64,000 nt of DNA from Clarkia xantiana subsp. parviflora (Eukaryota; Streptophyta; Magnoliopsida; Myrtales; Onagraceae): NCBI GenBank assembly GCA_036873135.1, contig JAPTYO010000004.1, forward strand, positions 40,457,105 through 40,521,104, given 5' to 3'. The notes beneath the pieces were generated by a model. The model was not told where the DNA came from. It searched no databases and worked only from the letters and a program-made list of their open reading frames with translations. A program made the translations under genes and the position numbers. Shown in pieces: positions 42,635 through 53,254 of the stretch; the first letter of the stretch is position 1; each line of letters opens with the position of its first letter.

Positions 42635-43392
42635 TGTTAGGTTCTAAGCTTTAATTCAACGGATCGTCGGTCTAAATCTTAATCCTAACTGGTGAACTAG
42701 CTGATCCTGTGCTTCTCGGGTTCGGTCGTCCTGCTCCTTTCCTTCTTCTCCCTTCGCCCTGCAAGAGGGGCAATATCAAGCACGGAGTGGGGGTGGTGCT
42801 TGATGAACCCTCTCTGATGCCTAAGTCAGTACGTCTTCTTTTAGAGAGATAAAGTCTAAAGTCTAGAGAGAAGTCAGAGCCAAAGTCGTACAATTAGCCA
42901 AGATGTTCAAATGAATGGTGGAAAGGTTGTATTTATAGGCAACGGTGTCATTAAAGTGGCTTAATGACATCGTTAACCCTTAAACAAAATTAATACCTTA
43001 AAACACGGATAGGTTGGCGGAAATAACCCAAGGGTGGGAGTCGGAAAACGGTGCCGGGGCCCTTGGTGGTGGGGAGAAAATCCGACCCCCAAGGGTAGGG
43101 GTTGGGTGTGGCCACCCAACCCCTCCCTAGGGGAGATAGGGTTGGCCAACCCTATCTCCCCTAGGGGAGATCGGGTTGGCCAACCCTATCTCCCCTAGGG
43201 GAGGTCGGGTGATGCCACCCGACCTCACCTAGGTGAGTTCGTCGCGGTCCGGACGAGTATTTTCGCCTCGCCCGGACCGTTGGTGTTTCGGCGGGGTGTT
43301 TGGGTCGAAGTTTTGATTTATAATCATTAACGGGGTGATCAAAATAAAACGATTCGGAAGTCAACGGGTTCAAATTGGGTGTATATCCATCA
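42635..43392 (-). repeat. Element F 3' LTR
   Basis: 758 bp; about 140 bp longer than the 5' LTR, which lacks the palindromic CCTAGGGG block (43070-43220 here). Confidence 0.93.
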
Positions 43393-44814
43393 CATGCCCC
43401 CGAGTCAACCAATGGCCTGACCCTTGATTGACTCTATTTTAGGATGGTATGACACGCGCAATTTGAAGCCGGGATTTTACCTTTTGTCGGAATCCTTACT
43501 TACCCATGGGTGTGTGTCTCTGACTCTGCCCCCTGTCTTATAAGATAAAGGAATTGCAAACGTCAGAATAGTACGGACACGCGTCCAAGCACGTGTCCGT
43601 CTGAGATGGAAATAATAAATCCAATACCGTCACGAGCTCATACTCGGAAAATATACGCACGTGTGGGGGTGCAACATGAATACGACTAAATGAGTCCATG
43701 CTTCAGTTTCATGACGGGGTAAGCCTAAGTTGGGAAAAATTTTAATTTTGGTCCAAATTTTTCTAAGTATAGGATACTTAAAAAATATGCCTATAGGATG
43801 TTAACTTGGGTGGAAATATGCCTAACCATGGTCTAAGGGAGGTAAAGATGATAGTTTTCCCTTTAACCCTTAGATCTCTTCTAATTTTAAATGGAGGGTT
43901 GTGATTATGTCACTTTAAAAAACCTACACCTTTTCAAATATATAGAGGAGTAAAGAAATTACCTCACTTAGCCACCATTGTCATCTTTTCCTTTTTTCCT
44001 CACACTTGGAGAGCAAGGAAAAATTTGGAGAAAATCTTGCACACCAAGGGAGGGGGCCGGCCAAGAATTCCGGCCAGTGGTGCGACGGAGGAGGCCGGCA
44101 AGGGACGGCGACGTGACCCAAGGCGAAGGCGGAGCAGGCCCTGGTCCACGGCGGCGCCAAGCGAGGTCGTAGGGGAGCAGTGGCGTAGGGGGGACGCCGA
44201 CGGCGCGGAGGACGGCGACCGTGGTTCCGGCGAGCCACGGTAGAGGGGCTGATTTCCGGCGTAGCTCGGTTCCGGCGGTGGCGAAGGGCAGTCTCCGGCG
44301 AGGGGCTGATTTCCGGCGACATCAAAATTCGAATTTCGGACCCTTCTATCTCATCGGGTCGGGTTTTCGGAAGGTCCAATCTTTTCCTTTCCATTATCAT
44401 ATAAAATTCCGATACTTGAATTGCCGATGCTTGATTGAGTATGTGATTGCCGTAGATATTCCTTTGTCCGGAGATAGTTTTTGCTCGTTTAAACTATTCC
44501 CGCTTGGATTTCGATATTTGGGATGCCATTTGCAAGTTGATTTTCGTGGAGGGGCATAATCGTAATTTTGCTCGAAAATCGGTTTCTTGATCCGAATAAA
44601 ATTGCCAGATTTTGTCGTTGTAGTGTCCTTAGCATGTGTTCGTTACCTTTGTTGGGTGCTTTCGAATTTTTGGTTGTTGTTTGTCGGGTGCCGGGGTATG
44701 CCCGGTTTTTCCGGAGATCTTCTTACCTTGACACCTGTCATGCCGTGACAGGTATTATACTCGTGGTGGTGTCCCCGTGCACAAACTTGGCAGAGGCGTT
44801 ATATCCTTCGAAGG
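43393..44814 (+). other. Element F PPT and leader of antisense gene
   Basis: PPT at 43393-43407, G-box-like palindrome at 43575-43598 (one core CACGTG, one CGCGTC), TATA-like AATATATAG at about 43938, then a GC-rich block 44040-44330 and an AT-richer stretch before the first antisense ATG. Frames in the GC-rich block look fortuitous. Confidence 0.5.
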
Positions 44815-47254
44815 ATGAGTAAGTTTCTCTTTCCTTCTATTCGTCGCGTTGCTTGCTTTCCTGCCATTAGCTCGGTGTCGGATTCTGAGCCGTATACTGA
44901 GCCAGGGTATTGGTCGGAGCCTGATTCGAGTTTGGAATTTCTCACTGCCTTTGATTTAGGTCTCGCTGCTTTGTCGGAGAACTACTTGACTAGGTCCGAC
45001 TATAACGAATGTCACCTTAGGTGACATTTGTCCTTTAGACGAACCCTTGTACCTCTTCCTCCCTTCTTTGGGAAATACTCGCCAGACAGTGACAGAGCCT
45101 CCCCGGGGGAAGGTTGTTGTCTACCCTTCCCAGATTCGGTTTGGGTTGCGCTTGCCTTATTGCGATGAGCTCATAGAGTTGAGTAGATTCTTTAGGATCT
45201 CCCCTGTGAACCTTGCCCCCAGTGCTATTCGCGTCTGGGTGGGTTTCCGGGTGCTATGCCAGTGGTACTCCTGGAGGTACTCCTGGAAGTACTCCTTGGT
45301 CTTGTTCCGGTGCTTCTTCCGGTTTCAGTATCAGAAGAAGGTAGGCTTCGCGTGTTCTGTGACTCGCTATCCTTCCCTCAAAGATTCCCGATTTGCTGAT
45401 TTCGGGTTGAGCGGGGTTGAGTGGAATACTTCTCTTCGTTTCGTGGTCCGTAACGATAACTCGGCGAGCCATTGGGCCAAACATTATTTCTTTATCACGG
45501 ATCGATGCGTTACCTGGCCGGTTCTGAATGAGGACCGATCAGACGGTTGGCCTGCCTTTGGGGAGTTCTCTTCTGTGGACTTAGAGACTCTGAAGACCAT
45601 CTATGAAAGCCACAAGACCCAGTCTTACTTCCCTGTGTCCTTGGTGACCGAGACAGACCTCTATGAGGCAGGGATTAGTTTGACTCCTCTCTCCGGGGAT
45701 TCGGTATGTTACTTAGTCTTCTCATTTATATTGATTTTTTGTTTTTCCCTTGTAGGTTGGTTTCACGGGAAAACGTATAACGTGCAGGCAGCACCGGTTG
45801 ATTTGAGCAAGAGGAGGGCTCCCTCCAGCTCTACTCCGAAGAAGTCCCCTATGCTTGGGAAGATTACTGGGGCCTCTGGTATACTTCTTTCTTTCTTCTA
45901 TTATGGTATACTTGTGTTTTTTCTCATGTTGTTTTCCTTGTGTAGTTAGGGCACTCTCCCTTGGTGACCGAGAGAGTCCTCTCTGTGGGCAAGGGCTCTG
46001 GACCTTCTAAGTCCAAGTCACGGAGGTCCGATTCTGAGGCCGGGGCCTCTGCTGTCAAGAAGAAGAAGGCTGCAGATCCTCCTCTCCCTGGTGTTCGTCC
46101 CCCGACCCTGTCTCGCGAAAAAGAGATAGTAGTCGAAGAGGCGCCTTCCAGAGCTGATAAAGGGAAGCGGCTTGCTGGTGATGGTGGGGTGGTCACTGAT
46201 TCTCCATCTCCTGCCCCCCAGCCGAGGGCACGGTCGTCAGGTTCGTTTTTCTTTATGTCATTGATGCTTCTTTGCTTGTATTTTTCTTTACCTTGCTTTA
46301 TTTTTATAGGTGGGCTTCCGGCTTTGAGTCGGAAGGACTTTGCGCGCCTTACTGACGAGGATATTGTGGGAGCTGAGTGGACTCCCTTTGCTGGATTGAA
46401 GGAGTTCCACTTTGATAGTGGTTCCTCCTTGCGCACCCCGGAGGTTGGCATTCGGGTGCTTCGCGGTGCCATTGCTCCTGGTGATCGTGCTCCTCAGCCC
46501 AAGTCCCCTAAGGAGACCCGGCGCTTCATTCAGGGGGTATTATCCCGCTATGTCCCTGTGAGTGGTGTTTCTCTTCCCTTTCTATTTTCATGTGATTGCT
46601 TGCTAAGTCACTTATCCCTTGTTGAATTTTCAGGGTATGTCCGACATGATGAATATGTCGTCTCTTGCGCTTGAGCTGTCAGATGAAAAGAAGGCTCTTG
46701 AGGATAACCAGGTATCCTTTAAGGCGGAGCTTGCCACTGCCGCTGAGAAGGCTCGCCTGTCTGACTTGCAGATGCATGAGCTTAGGGATCAGGTAGCTCT
46801 ACTTGGGACTACTGTGGGTAGTTTGCGCCGTGAGGCTGATGTTGCATCGTCACTCCATGCTGAGGAGTTGAGGAAGCTTGAGGCGAGGTGCCAGGCGGAG
46901 GAGAGAGTTGTTGCAGTATCTGAGTACAAAGCTTCCTCTGCCTTTACTGCTGATTACAGCGTTCGGTTGAACCAGGAGATGAACCAGTTCGGGGAGTACC
47001 TTGTTGATCACATCTTTCGTATTGATCCCCAGTTTGCCGTTGATGATCTGGGTGACTTTGGACCATATGCTACTGGTTATACGGCCGTTCTTAGGGGTCA
47101 CACTGCCGTTGCTGATGAGCCTGCCGCTGCACCGGTGGATGCTATACCCGTGGATGTTGATAGTTCAGGCTCTTCCTCCTCTACTTCGAGCTCTATTGGT
47201 GGTTCTTCCTCAGAGGGTCAGGACCGTGAGGACTCTCCAGCAGGCTCTGGTTGA
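44815..47254 (+). pseudogene. Element F long antisense gene, five exons, one frameshift
   Basis: Exons 44815-45703, 45756-45878, 45946-46240, 46310-46557 and 46634-47254, each with GT-AG borders. Exon 1 has a frameshift near 45005. It then encodes Leu-Pro-Tyr-Cys-Asp-Glu-Leu, Phe-Arg-Ile-Ser-Pro and a Trp-Val-Gly-Phe-Arg-Val-Leu segment resembling the plant putative gypsy-type transposon domain (PF04195). Exons 2-3 are basic, Ser/Pro-rich with a Lys-Lys-Lys-Lys run (possible nuclear signal). Exon 4 carries Thr-Pro-Glu-Val-Gly-Ile-Arg-Val-Leu. Exon 5 is a coiled coil with a Ser-rich tail. Exons 4-5 correspond to exons 2-3 of the short form in B and E. Role unknown. Confidence 0.7.
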
Positions 47255-47709
47255 TATGCTGATATCTCTTTATCCTTGTACATATGACTTTACTTTTCCT
47301 CCCCTTTAATGGGTTGAGTGTTTCTCCCCTTGATGGGTCGAGTTCATTTTGGGATTGCTATACTTGGGGTGTTTTGTTGCTTTCCTTCTTTGCATGGTTA
47401 TGTTGGCGGTGTGTGGAACACCTGCCTTTGGTTGTGGTATGCATGGTGTGTGGAACACCTGCCTTTTGATGGGTACTTCATATGCTTCTGTATATATTCC
47501 TTTGATCATTGACTCTTCCTTTCTTTGTGCTTTCCTTTACTTATCTCTTTTTTGTGTTTTCTTCATATCATTCCTGCTATCTCATCAAGAAAAAACATTA
47601 TGCGTTCTTTATATAACTTTACTTTGCAATTATTTTCTCATGGAATCCTTCTTAGTATGGTGCAATGATCTCTTCTGATACCCTTTAAATGGTATATATG
47701 ATACTGTTA
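47255..47709 (+). other. 3' region of F antisense gene
   Basis: Non-coding; two direct copies of GTGTGGAACACCTGCCTTT at about 47409 and 47447. Confidence 0.5.
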
Positions 47710-48240
47710 GACCAAAGATACGCTCTTGGTGGGCGTCGAATCTGTTCACGAGACAGGCTCTCGGAGGGCGCTTAACGTTTCACAGGATAGGCTCCCGGAG
47801 GGCACAAGTTAGACCAAAGATACGCTCTTGGTGGGCGTCGAATCTGGTAGTTTGAAATCTACCTCAAGATACGCTCTTGGGGGCGTCGAATCTGGTAGTT
47901 TGAAATCTACCTCAAGATACGCTCTTGGGGGCGTCGAAGGTCGTAGTTTTTAGAAACCACTCTCAAGATACGCTCTTGGGGGCGTCGAAGTTCGTAGTTT
48001 TTTGAAACCACTCTCAAGATACGCTCTTGGGGGCGTCGAAGTTCGTAGTTTTTTGAAACCACTCTCAAGATACGCTCTTGGGGGCGTCGAAGTTCGTAGT
48101 TTTTGGAAACCACTCTCAAGATACGCTCTTGGGGGCGTCGAAGGTCGTAGTATGAAAACTACTCTCAAGATACGCTCTTGGGGGCGTCGAAGGTCGTAGT
48201 ATGAAAACTACTCTCAAGATACGCTCTTGGGGGCGTTGAG
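47710..48240. repeat. hairpin tandem array of element F
   Basis: About ten units of the CAAGATACGCTCTTGGGGGCGTCGAA family, roughly 49-50 bp each, repeated at 63539-64000. Confidence 0.93.
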
Positions 48241-48508
48241 GGTATTGCTGACTTGGAAGTCATATCTGTGTAAGGATAACATAATGATTATATCACCGCA
48301 TTCTTTGGAAGATACTTTTGAGTAACTTCTACTTCATTAGGAGCATTCATGCTTTATGTACACTTGGGGTGCCTTGGATGGATCAAGACACCCTTTGGAG
48401 GAAATCAAAGATAGTTGTAGAGTCGGAGTAACATCTTGAGTTCTCCTTCTCAAAAGTTGTTTTTGGAAAACTTAAAATGCTTGAACATGCAAAGTGCTGA
48501 ATATTAAA
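48241..48508 (-). other. Element F sequence downstream of gag2
   Basis: Non-coding. Very similar to the sequence downstream of integrase in B (13896-14184) and E (42241-42537). The similarity stops at about 48475, marking where gag2 replaces integrase. Confidence 0.6.
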
Positions 48509-49789
48509 CTAAGGATATGGGGTGGTGAGTTTGTCTGTTGCCCCGTACTCCTTTAGGCCTCCTTTGTAAATCATCTCTTCCACTTCTATCTTCAACACCA
48601 TGCAATCATTGGTTTGATGCCCCCAGGTCCCATGGTACCCACACCAACCCTGTGCATCTTTGCCCAGGAAGGCCTTGCCCTCCTCCTTGCACTTTGGTAA
48701 CTCTTCTTTGAGGTATTCTTCAAAAATTTCTTCTATCTTTGCCGTGAGGGGTGTGAATTTGAAGTCTACACTTCCTTCAAGTATGTGTTTCTCTTTTTCT
48801 TCTTCAAGGACTTCTTCACATTGCCCTATCTACTTTGCGAATGCCTTGTCCAGTCTCTCTTTGAGCTCCCTCATTGTGCTAGTCATGACCACCTCATAAA
48901 GCCCTCCATATGCTTCAATTGAGGTTGGATGCATGTTTCTAAGGAAGGCTCTTACGGCCTCTCTTCTTGTGATGTCCATGCTTGCACCATAGCTGAAGAA
49001 TCTATCAAAGTAGCTTGATATGGACTCCCTTGGCATTTGCTTGATGTCGTCTATATATCGGAAACCCCTTATGATGGAGTCCCTTGTTCTCTTTCCTTCT
49101 GCATTCTCTGGCTGCCAAGGTATGCTTGTTACCCTTACAGCCTTACTTCTCTGTCTCTTCTTAGCTAGTCCTTGAAAGAATTGCTTACTCAGGCGGAGTG
49201 CAACTCCCTTTTTCATCTTTCCCTGCCTTAACCTTTTCATCACCTTCTCTTTGTCTTGGATGGCCCCAGTCATGACCATAGCCACTGTGTCTGAGTTGTG
49301 TGATCCACGTCTCATGGAGTTGACGTAGCACTGCCTTGCAGTGCGTTGATCACCCAAGACTTCCCCAATTCTGTTTTCAGTGATATACTTCAGCTTCTGA
49401 TGCACGGTAGATGGCACAATTTCATATGGATTTATGGTTGTTCTTCCTAAGATCCCGTTGTAGGCTCCCAGGCTTTCAACCACCATGAAGTTGACGTTCA
49501 CTCTCAGCTGTGTCCATCCCTGGCCCATGGTCACTGGTAGGGTTATCATTCCTAGGGGATAACTTGTTGCCCCTGAGAAGCCAACCAGAGGGAAGTTGAC
49601 TGGTTTGATGTCTGCCTTTGTTTTTCCTATCACTTCCAAGACCCTTAGGCTTAGGAGGTCTGCAGAGCTGCCCCCATCTACCAGTATTCTTTTTACATCG
49701 AAGTTATCGATTTCCATCGTGATGACTAAAGCATCATCATGCGGGAAGACAATATGACTCTTGTCCTTCTCCGAAAACTCAATTTTCAT
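48509..49789 (-). pseudogene. gag: Element F protease and gag2 with second zinc knuckle
   Basis: Protease frame from 49789: Asp-Asp-Ala-Leu-Val-Ile-Thr at residues 18-24, active site Asp-Gly-Gly at 38-40, Gly-Ile-Leu-Gly-Arg at 112-116. Then a basic linker and a second Gag-like domain (residues about 235-315: Ser-Ser-Tyr-Phe-Asp-Arg, Ala-Phe-Leu-Arg-Asn-Met). A TAG at 48830-48832 interrupts, but the same frame continues for over 100 codons through an acidic helix to a second knuckle Cys-x2-His-x4-His-x4-Cys and ends at TAG 48509-48511. No RT motif follows. The first part is out of frame with the preceding gag piece by a frameshift near 49800-49840. Confidence 0.85.
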
Positions 49790-49833
49790 CTCCTCTCCTT
49801 CTCGTGGTCTCTTTCTCCACTTTGGTACTGAAC

Positions 49834-50417
49834 TCAGCTTGGATGCATAAACTCCCTTGCGTTAGCTGTTGGGCCACCTGATGCCACTCCTCCATGTATC
49901 ATGTTTATAGTCCCCCTCTTGTTAGGTGGGGGATTATAGTCTACCTTTTCTTTGCCTTTATCCTTGTATGATGGTCCTAGTTGTGTGTTATTGCCCCCGT
50001 GATCGACAAATTGTTTCAGCTCTCCTCTTTGGATGATGTTGTTGATACTTAGCTTCAAGCTAAAGAGTTCGTTCGTATCATGCCCGTATGCCTCATGATT
50101 ATCACACCATCTATCCTTGTGTGTCCCTACCATTGGGGCTCTCCATCTTCCGGGGGGCGACCATAATTTCTGATTTCTCATCTCCCTCAGGACCACTACT
50201 GGGGTGGTGTTCAATGGTATGAACTTGATAACATTTATTTCCCTAGCCTTCTATGGCTCACCCAACTGATTTCTTTGCTGAGGCGGACGCCACTCTTGTT
50301 GCCTTATGGGTTGAGGTGCCTGAGGTGGCTTTCCCTTATTCTGCTTTGTATTGTCCTCCTTTGCCGCTTGAATCTTGGCTTTCTTACTCACCCTGTGCCT
50401 CTCTAGGTCTATATGAG
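49834..50417 (-). pseudogene. gag: Element F gag C-terminal part with first knuckle
   Basis: Reads from Ile-Asp-Leu-Glu-Arg (about 50408) through a Gln/Pro-rich segment, a TAG near 50253, and a knuckle Cys-x2-His-x4-His whose last Cys has become Leu (about 50060-50110), then Asn-Met-Ile-His-Gly-Gly before the protease. Interrupted from the Gag core by the small insertion at 50418-50795. Confidence 0.75.
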
Positions 50418-50795
50418 TTACTAATTAAATATATCACCGCAGTTATCAATTACTTAAACACGGTAATTCCAACATAAATCATGATCAACAACTCAGGCTC
50501 TGATACCACATGTAATCTATCTCTTCTCCCGGATCAAACCACTCAAGAGACAAATCGAGATGCAACTCCTCGCTCTCCCCAATGCCTCATGTCACCGATT
50601 TGATTTCATACGTACGCGACAAAATCAACGTAAACCATGGAAGTCGGCATTACCAATTCGTTTAGGAAATTGATACTAAAACGGAGATCGAATGCAAAGC
50701 CCAGGCCATGAACAAATTTACGACGGTCGGTTCCTTACTAATTAAATATATCACCGAAGTTATCAATTACTTAAACACGGTAATTCCAACATAAA
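50418..50795 (-). mobile_element. small TRIM-like insertion in F gag
   Basis: 378 bp with 61-bp terminal direct repeats (50418-50478 and 50735-50795, one difference seen). On the - strand the 12-mer TGGTATCAGAGC, the initiator-tRNA-Met primer site, lies at 50508-50497, next to the second repeat rather than the first. One reading: a full LTR at about 50511-50792, primer site, a very short interior, then a truncated second LTR. It splits the Gag frame after Glu-Leu-Ala-Gly-Arg. No clean target duplication found. Confidence 0.55.
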
Positions 50796-50812
50796 ACTCT
50801 TCCTGCTAGCTC

Positions 50813-52231
50813 CTATAAGGTGCTTGCAGGTTTTTTGGCCATCTTTTCTGCCAATGTGGACCCGAAGCGGCCTAGGTTTCTTATGAAGGCTCTTATTATT
50901 TCACCCTCGGTGATGTCGCCATGTATGTCTGCTATGTCCTGGTTGAACCTAGTGTAGTAATCAGCCAAAGATTCATCATTTTCTTGCTTCACATCATCTA
51001 GGGAGCCCGTTCCTTTAAGTAGCTTCCTTTCTCCTAGGTATCTCTGAAGAAACTTCGCCTTTAGCTGCGCCCATGAGTGGATGCTTTCAGTAGGTAGGCT
51101 AAAGAACCAATGTGACGCCACTCCTGATAGGGTGTTTGGAAATAAGAGTTCCTTGTAGCGGTCATCAGTAGTTCTCCCGAATAGGGAGGCTTCATGCTGC
51201 TGAATGTGCTCCAAAGGGTCTCCATTGCCATTGTATTTTGCTATCTGTATTGTATGCAAGGAGTCTGGCACTTTGTTCATTTCCAACTCCCTCGTGAAGG
51301 GTTGGTTTGTGTTGTCACTCAGGCAGTGCAGTCCGTTCCTCTTTGACTCACTCATCTTCCTTACTATCACGGCTTCTATCTCCTCCGGGGTAATCATCAC
51401 CGGCGTTGGAGTGTAGTCTCTCTGATGTCCTCCATAGTTGTAAACTGGGCTTGCTGAGATCCCTTTTCCGTGCTGGTACGGACTATAGGCGTATCCCTGA
51501 TATCCCTGTTGGGGTACTTGGTTGAATTCCTGCCTCCTTGGAGGTCTTGCCTATCTATCTGCCCCCAGCGGGGTGTATGCCCTGGCATCCTGCTGTGTCT
51601 GTTGCTGCCTTGGAGGCACAAACTGCTGCCTTCCCTCTGGGGGTTGCCTTTGGTTGTCTCTCCTTTGTTCTTCTCGCTGCCCTGTTGGAGGGTGCGAGTG
51701 GTGTTCTTCTTCTGGAACTTGTTCTTCCTCCTGAACTTCTTCTTCCTCATGGTGGTGTTGCCTTCCCTGCCTGTTCCTCAGAGTCTCTCTATAGGCTAGT
51801 AGCTCATCCAATGCGCTCATCAGCCCCGGAGTCACTGTATGTGCTCCTTGTGAGTGTGCGGGCCTTGTGTTGGTTGTGTGGGCGCGATTGTCGTTCCTTT
51901 GAGCCGGCATTCCATATGGATATCCTTGAGGTTGTGCCTCATAGTAGTATCCCTGAGGAGGTTCTGTGTATTGGGATGGCACTCCTTGTTGCTCCCCCTC
52001 TCTTTGTGGCCTCCTTGCCAATGGAGTTGAGGTTGTGGAAGACTCAGCCCCAGCTGGGCATGAAGGTCCTCCTTCCTGGTTGTTAGGCTGGGGTGCCTGT
52101 GGGGCTACCTGAGGCTCTGGGTGTACAGGCTGTTTCTCTGGGTTAGGCTGCCTTGCTGGAGGTATAGGCTGTCTCTCTCGCCTATTGCCCCCAGGTGGGC
52201 GATTATGCCTAGACGCTAAGCTATTCGTCAT
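50813..52231 (-). pseudogene. gag: Element F gag N-terminus and core
   Basis: ATG 52231-52229. Residues 1-226 are Gln/Pro/Glu-rich with runs of His and Glu; TAG 51551-51553 (a likely CAG) interrupts, after which the same frame gives a Tyr/Gln/Gly-rich stretch and the Gag core: Thr-Pro-Glu-Glu-Ile-Glu, Gly-Asp-Pro-Leu-Glu-His, Trp-Phe-Phe-Ser-Leu-Pro, Tyr-Leu-Gly-Glu-Arg, Asp-Glu-Ser-Leu-Ala-Asp-Tyr. Closely parallels D's Gag. A TAG at 50813-50815 replaces a Glu codon shortly before the small insertion. Confidence 0.88.
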
Positions 52232-52264
52232 CGCTCTCGTGATTGCCAGGCTTTCTGTTCGAAG

Positions 52265-52280
52265 CCCACAGACAGCGCCA
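52265..52280 (-). other. Element F primer binding site
   Basis: On the - strand TGGCGCTGTCTGTGGG: one base differs from B's site (C to T at position 7). Confidence 0.88.
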
Positions 52281-52282
52281 AG

Positions 52283-52898
52283 TGTTAGGTTCTAAGCTTT
52301 AAGTCAACGGATCGTCGGTCTAAATCTTAATCTTCACTGGTGAACTAGCGGATCCTGTGCATCTCGGGTTCGGTCGTCCTGCTCCTTTCCTTCTTCTCCC
52401 TTCGCCCTGCAAGAGGGGCAATATCAAGCACGGAGGGGGGGGGGGGTGCTTAATGAACCCTCTCCTATGCCTAAGTCAGTACGTCTTCTTTTAGAGAGAT
52501 AAAGTCTAAAGTCTAGAGAGAAGTCAGAGCCAAAGTTGTACAATTAGCCAAGATGTTCAAATGAATGGTGGAAATGCTGTATTTATAGGCAACGGTGTCA
52601 TTAAAGTGGCTTAATGACATCGTTAACCCTTAAACACAATTAATACCTTAAAGCACGGAGAGGTTGGCGGAAATAACCCAAGTGTGGGAGTCGGAAAACG
52701 GTGCCGGGGCCCAAGTGTGGCCACCCGACCTCACCTAGGTTAGTTCGTCGCGGTCCGGACGAGTATTTTCGCCTCGCCCGGACCGTTGGTGTTTCGGCGG
52801 GGTGTTTGGGTCGAAGTTTCGATTTATAATCATTAATGGGGTGATCAAAATAAAACGATTCGGAAGTCAACGGGTTCAAATTGGGCGTATATCCATCA
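52283..52898 (-). repeat. Element F 5' LTR
   Basis: 616 bp; + strand TGTTAGG...CCATCA. Lacks the palindromic block present in the 3' LTR, with the junction near 52710. Confidence 0.93.
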
Positions 52899-52903
52899 GA
52901 ACT

Positions 52904-53056
52904 GATGCTATCTTATATGGTCCTTCCCACTTTGGAGATAATTTTCTGACTTGGTCTAAGTGTGAGAACTCGTTCTTTCTGAGCACTAGTTCTCCTATGT
53001 GGAATTGCCTCTCCTTGACTTGGCGGTTGTAATATCTTGCGGATACAAGGCGCATT
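52904..53056 (-). pseudogene. Element E integrase, middle C-terminal fragment
   Basis: Encodes Leu-Ser-Pro-Lys-Trp-Glu-Gly-Pro-Tyr and upstream residues, continuous with 42634 across F and with 61314 across G. GCATT at 53052-53056 is the target duplication of G. Confidence 0.85.
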
Positions 53057-53242
53057 TATAGAAGTGTATTCCACACTCTATGCATGCACCTAACTACACA
53101 ATGCATACACACTAGACTATGTATGCACCTGGTTCATAGTTTATTGTATAGCCTTAGTTGGTGATCCTAGTTTTGCCTAGTATATATATTGTAACACTTG
53201 CTTTGTAATACCTAGTTGATTAATGAAGCATTCTCATTCATA
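53057..53242 (+). repeat. Element G 5' LTR
   Basis: 186 bp, with TATATATATTG near 53180. Differs from the 3' LTR mainly by 14 bases near 53193-53208 absent there. Confidence 0.92.
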
Positions 53243-53254
53243 TGGTATCAGAGC
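53243..53254 (+). other. Element G primer binding site
   Basis: TGGTATCAGAGC directly abutting the LTR; complementary to the 3' end of plant initiator tRNA-Met. Confidence 0.95.

Larger units (their letters stand above)
42635..52898 (-). mobile_element. Element F: gag-protease-gag2 element without RT or integrase
   Basis: Minus strand, duplication GAACT. Own orientation: 5' LTR 52283-52898, primer site, gag, knuckle, protease, gag2 with second knuckle, hairpin array, long convergent antisense gene, PPT, 3' LTR 42635-43392. The LTRs, PPT, array and antisense gene belong to the same family as pol carriers B and E, yet the coding core is gag-protease-gag2 like D's. Confidence 0.94.

Noticed and set aside
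43978..44400. GC-rich ORFs on both strands that might be a host gene exon
   Set aside because: Frames on both strands are open because of GC bias; D has a similar GC-rich block at the same relative place, so it is element leader.
47907..48168. minus-strand ORFs encoding repeated Arg-Arg-Pro-Gln-Glu-Arg peptides
   Set aside because: Shadows of the hairpin tandem array; all three frames look alike in repeated DNA.
47710..48240. CRISPR-like array with about 49-bp spacing
   Set aside because: Plant retrotransposon context, units diverge throughout with no constant repeat plus unique spacers, and no cas genes. It is a tandem array.
50497..50508. tRNA gene suggested by the TGGTATCAGAGC match
   Set aside because: Only 12 bases match the initiator tRNA end; no cloverleaf. 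It is a primer site.
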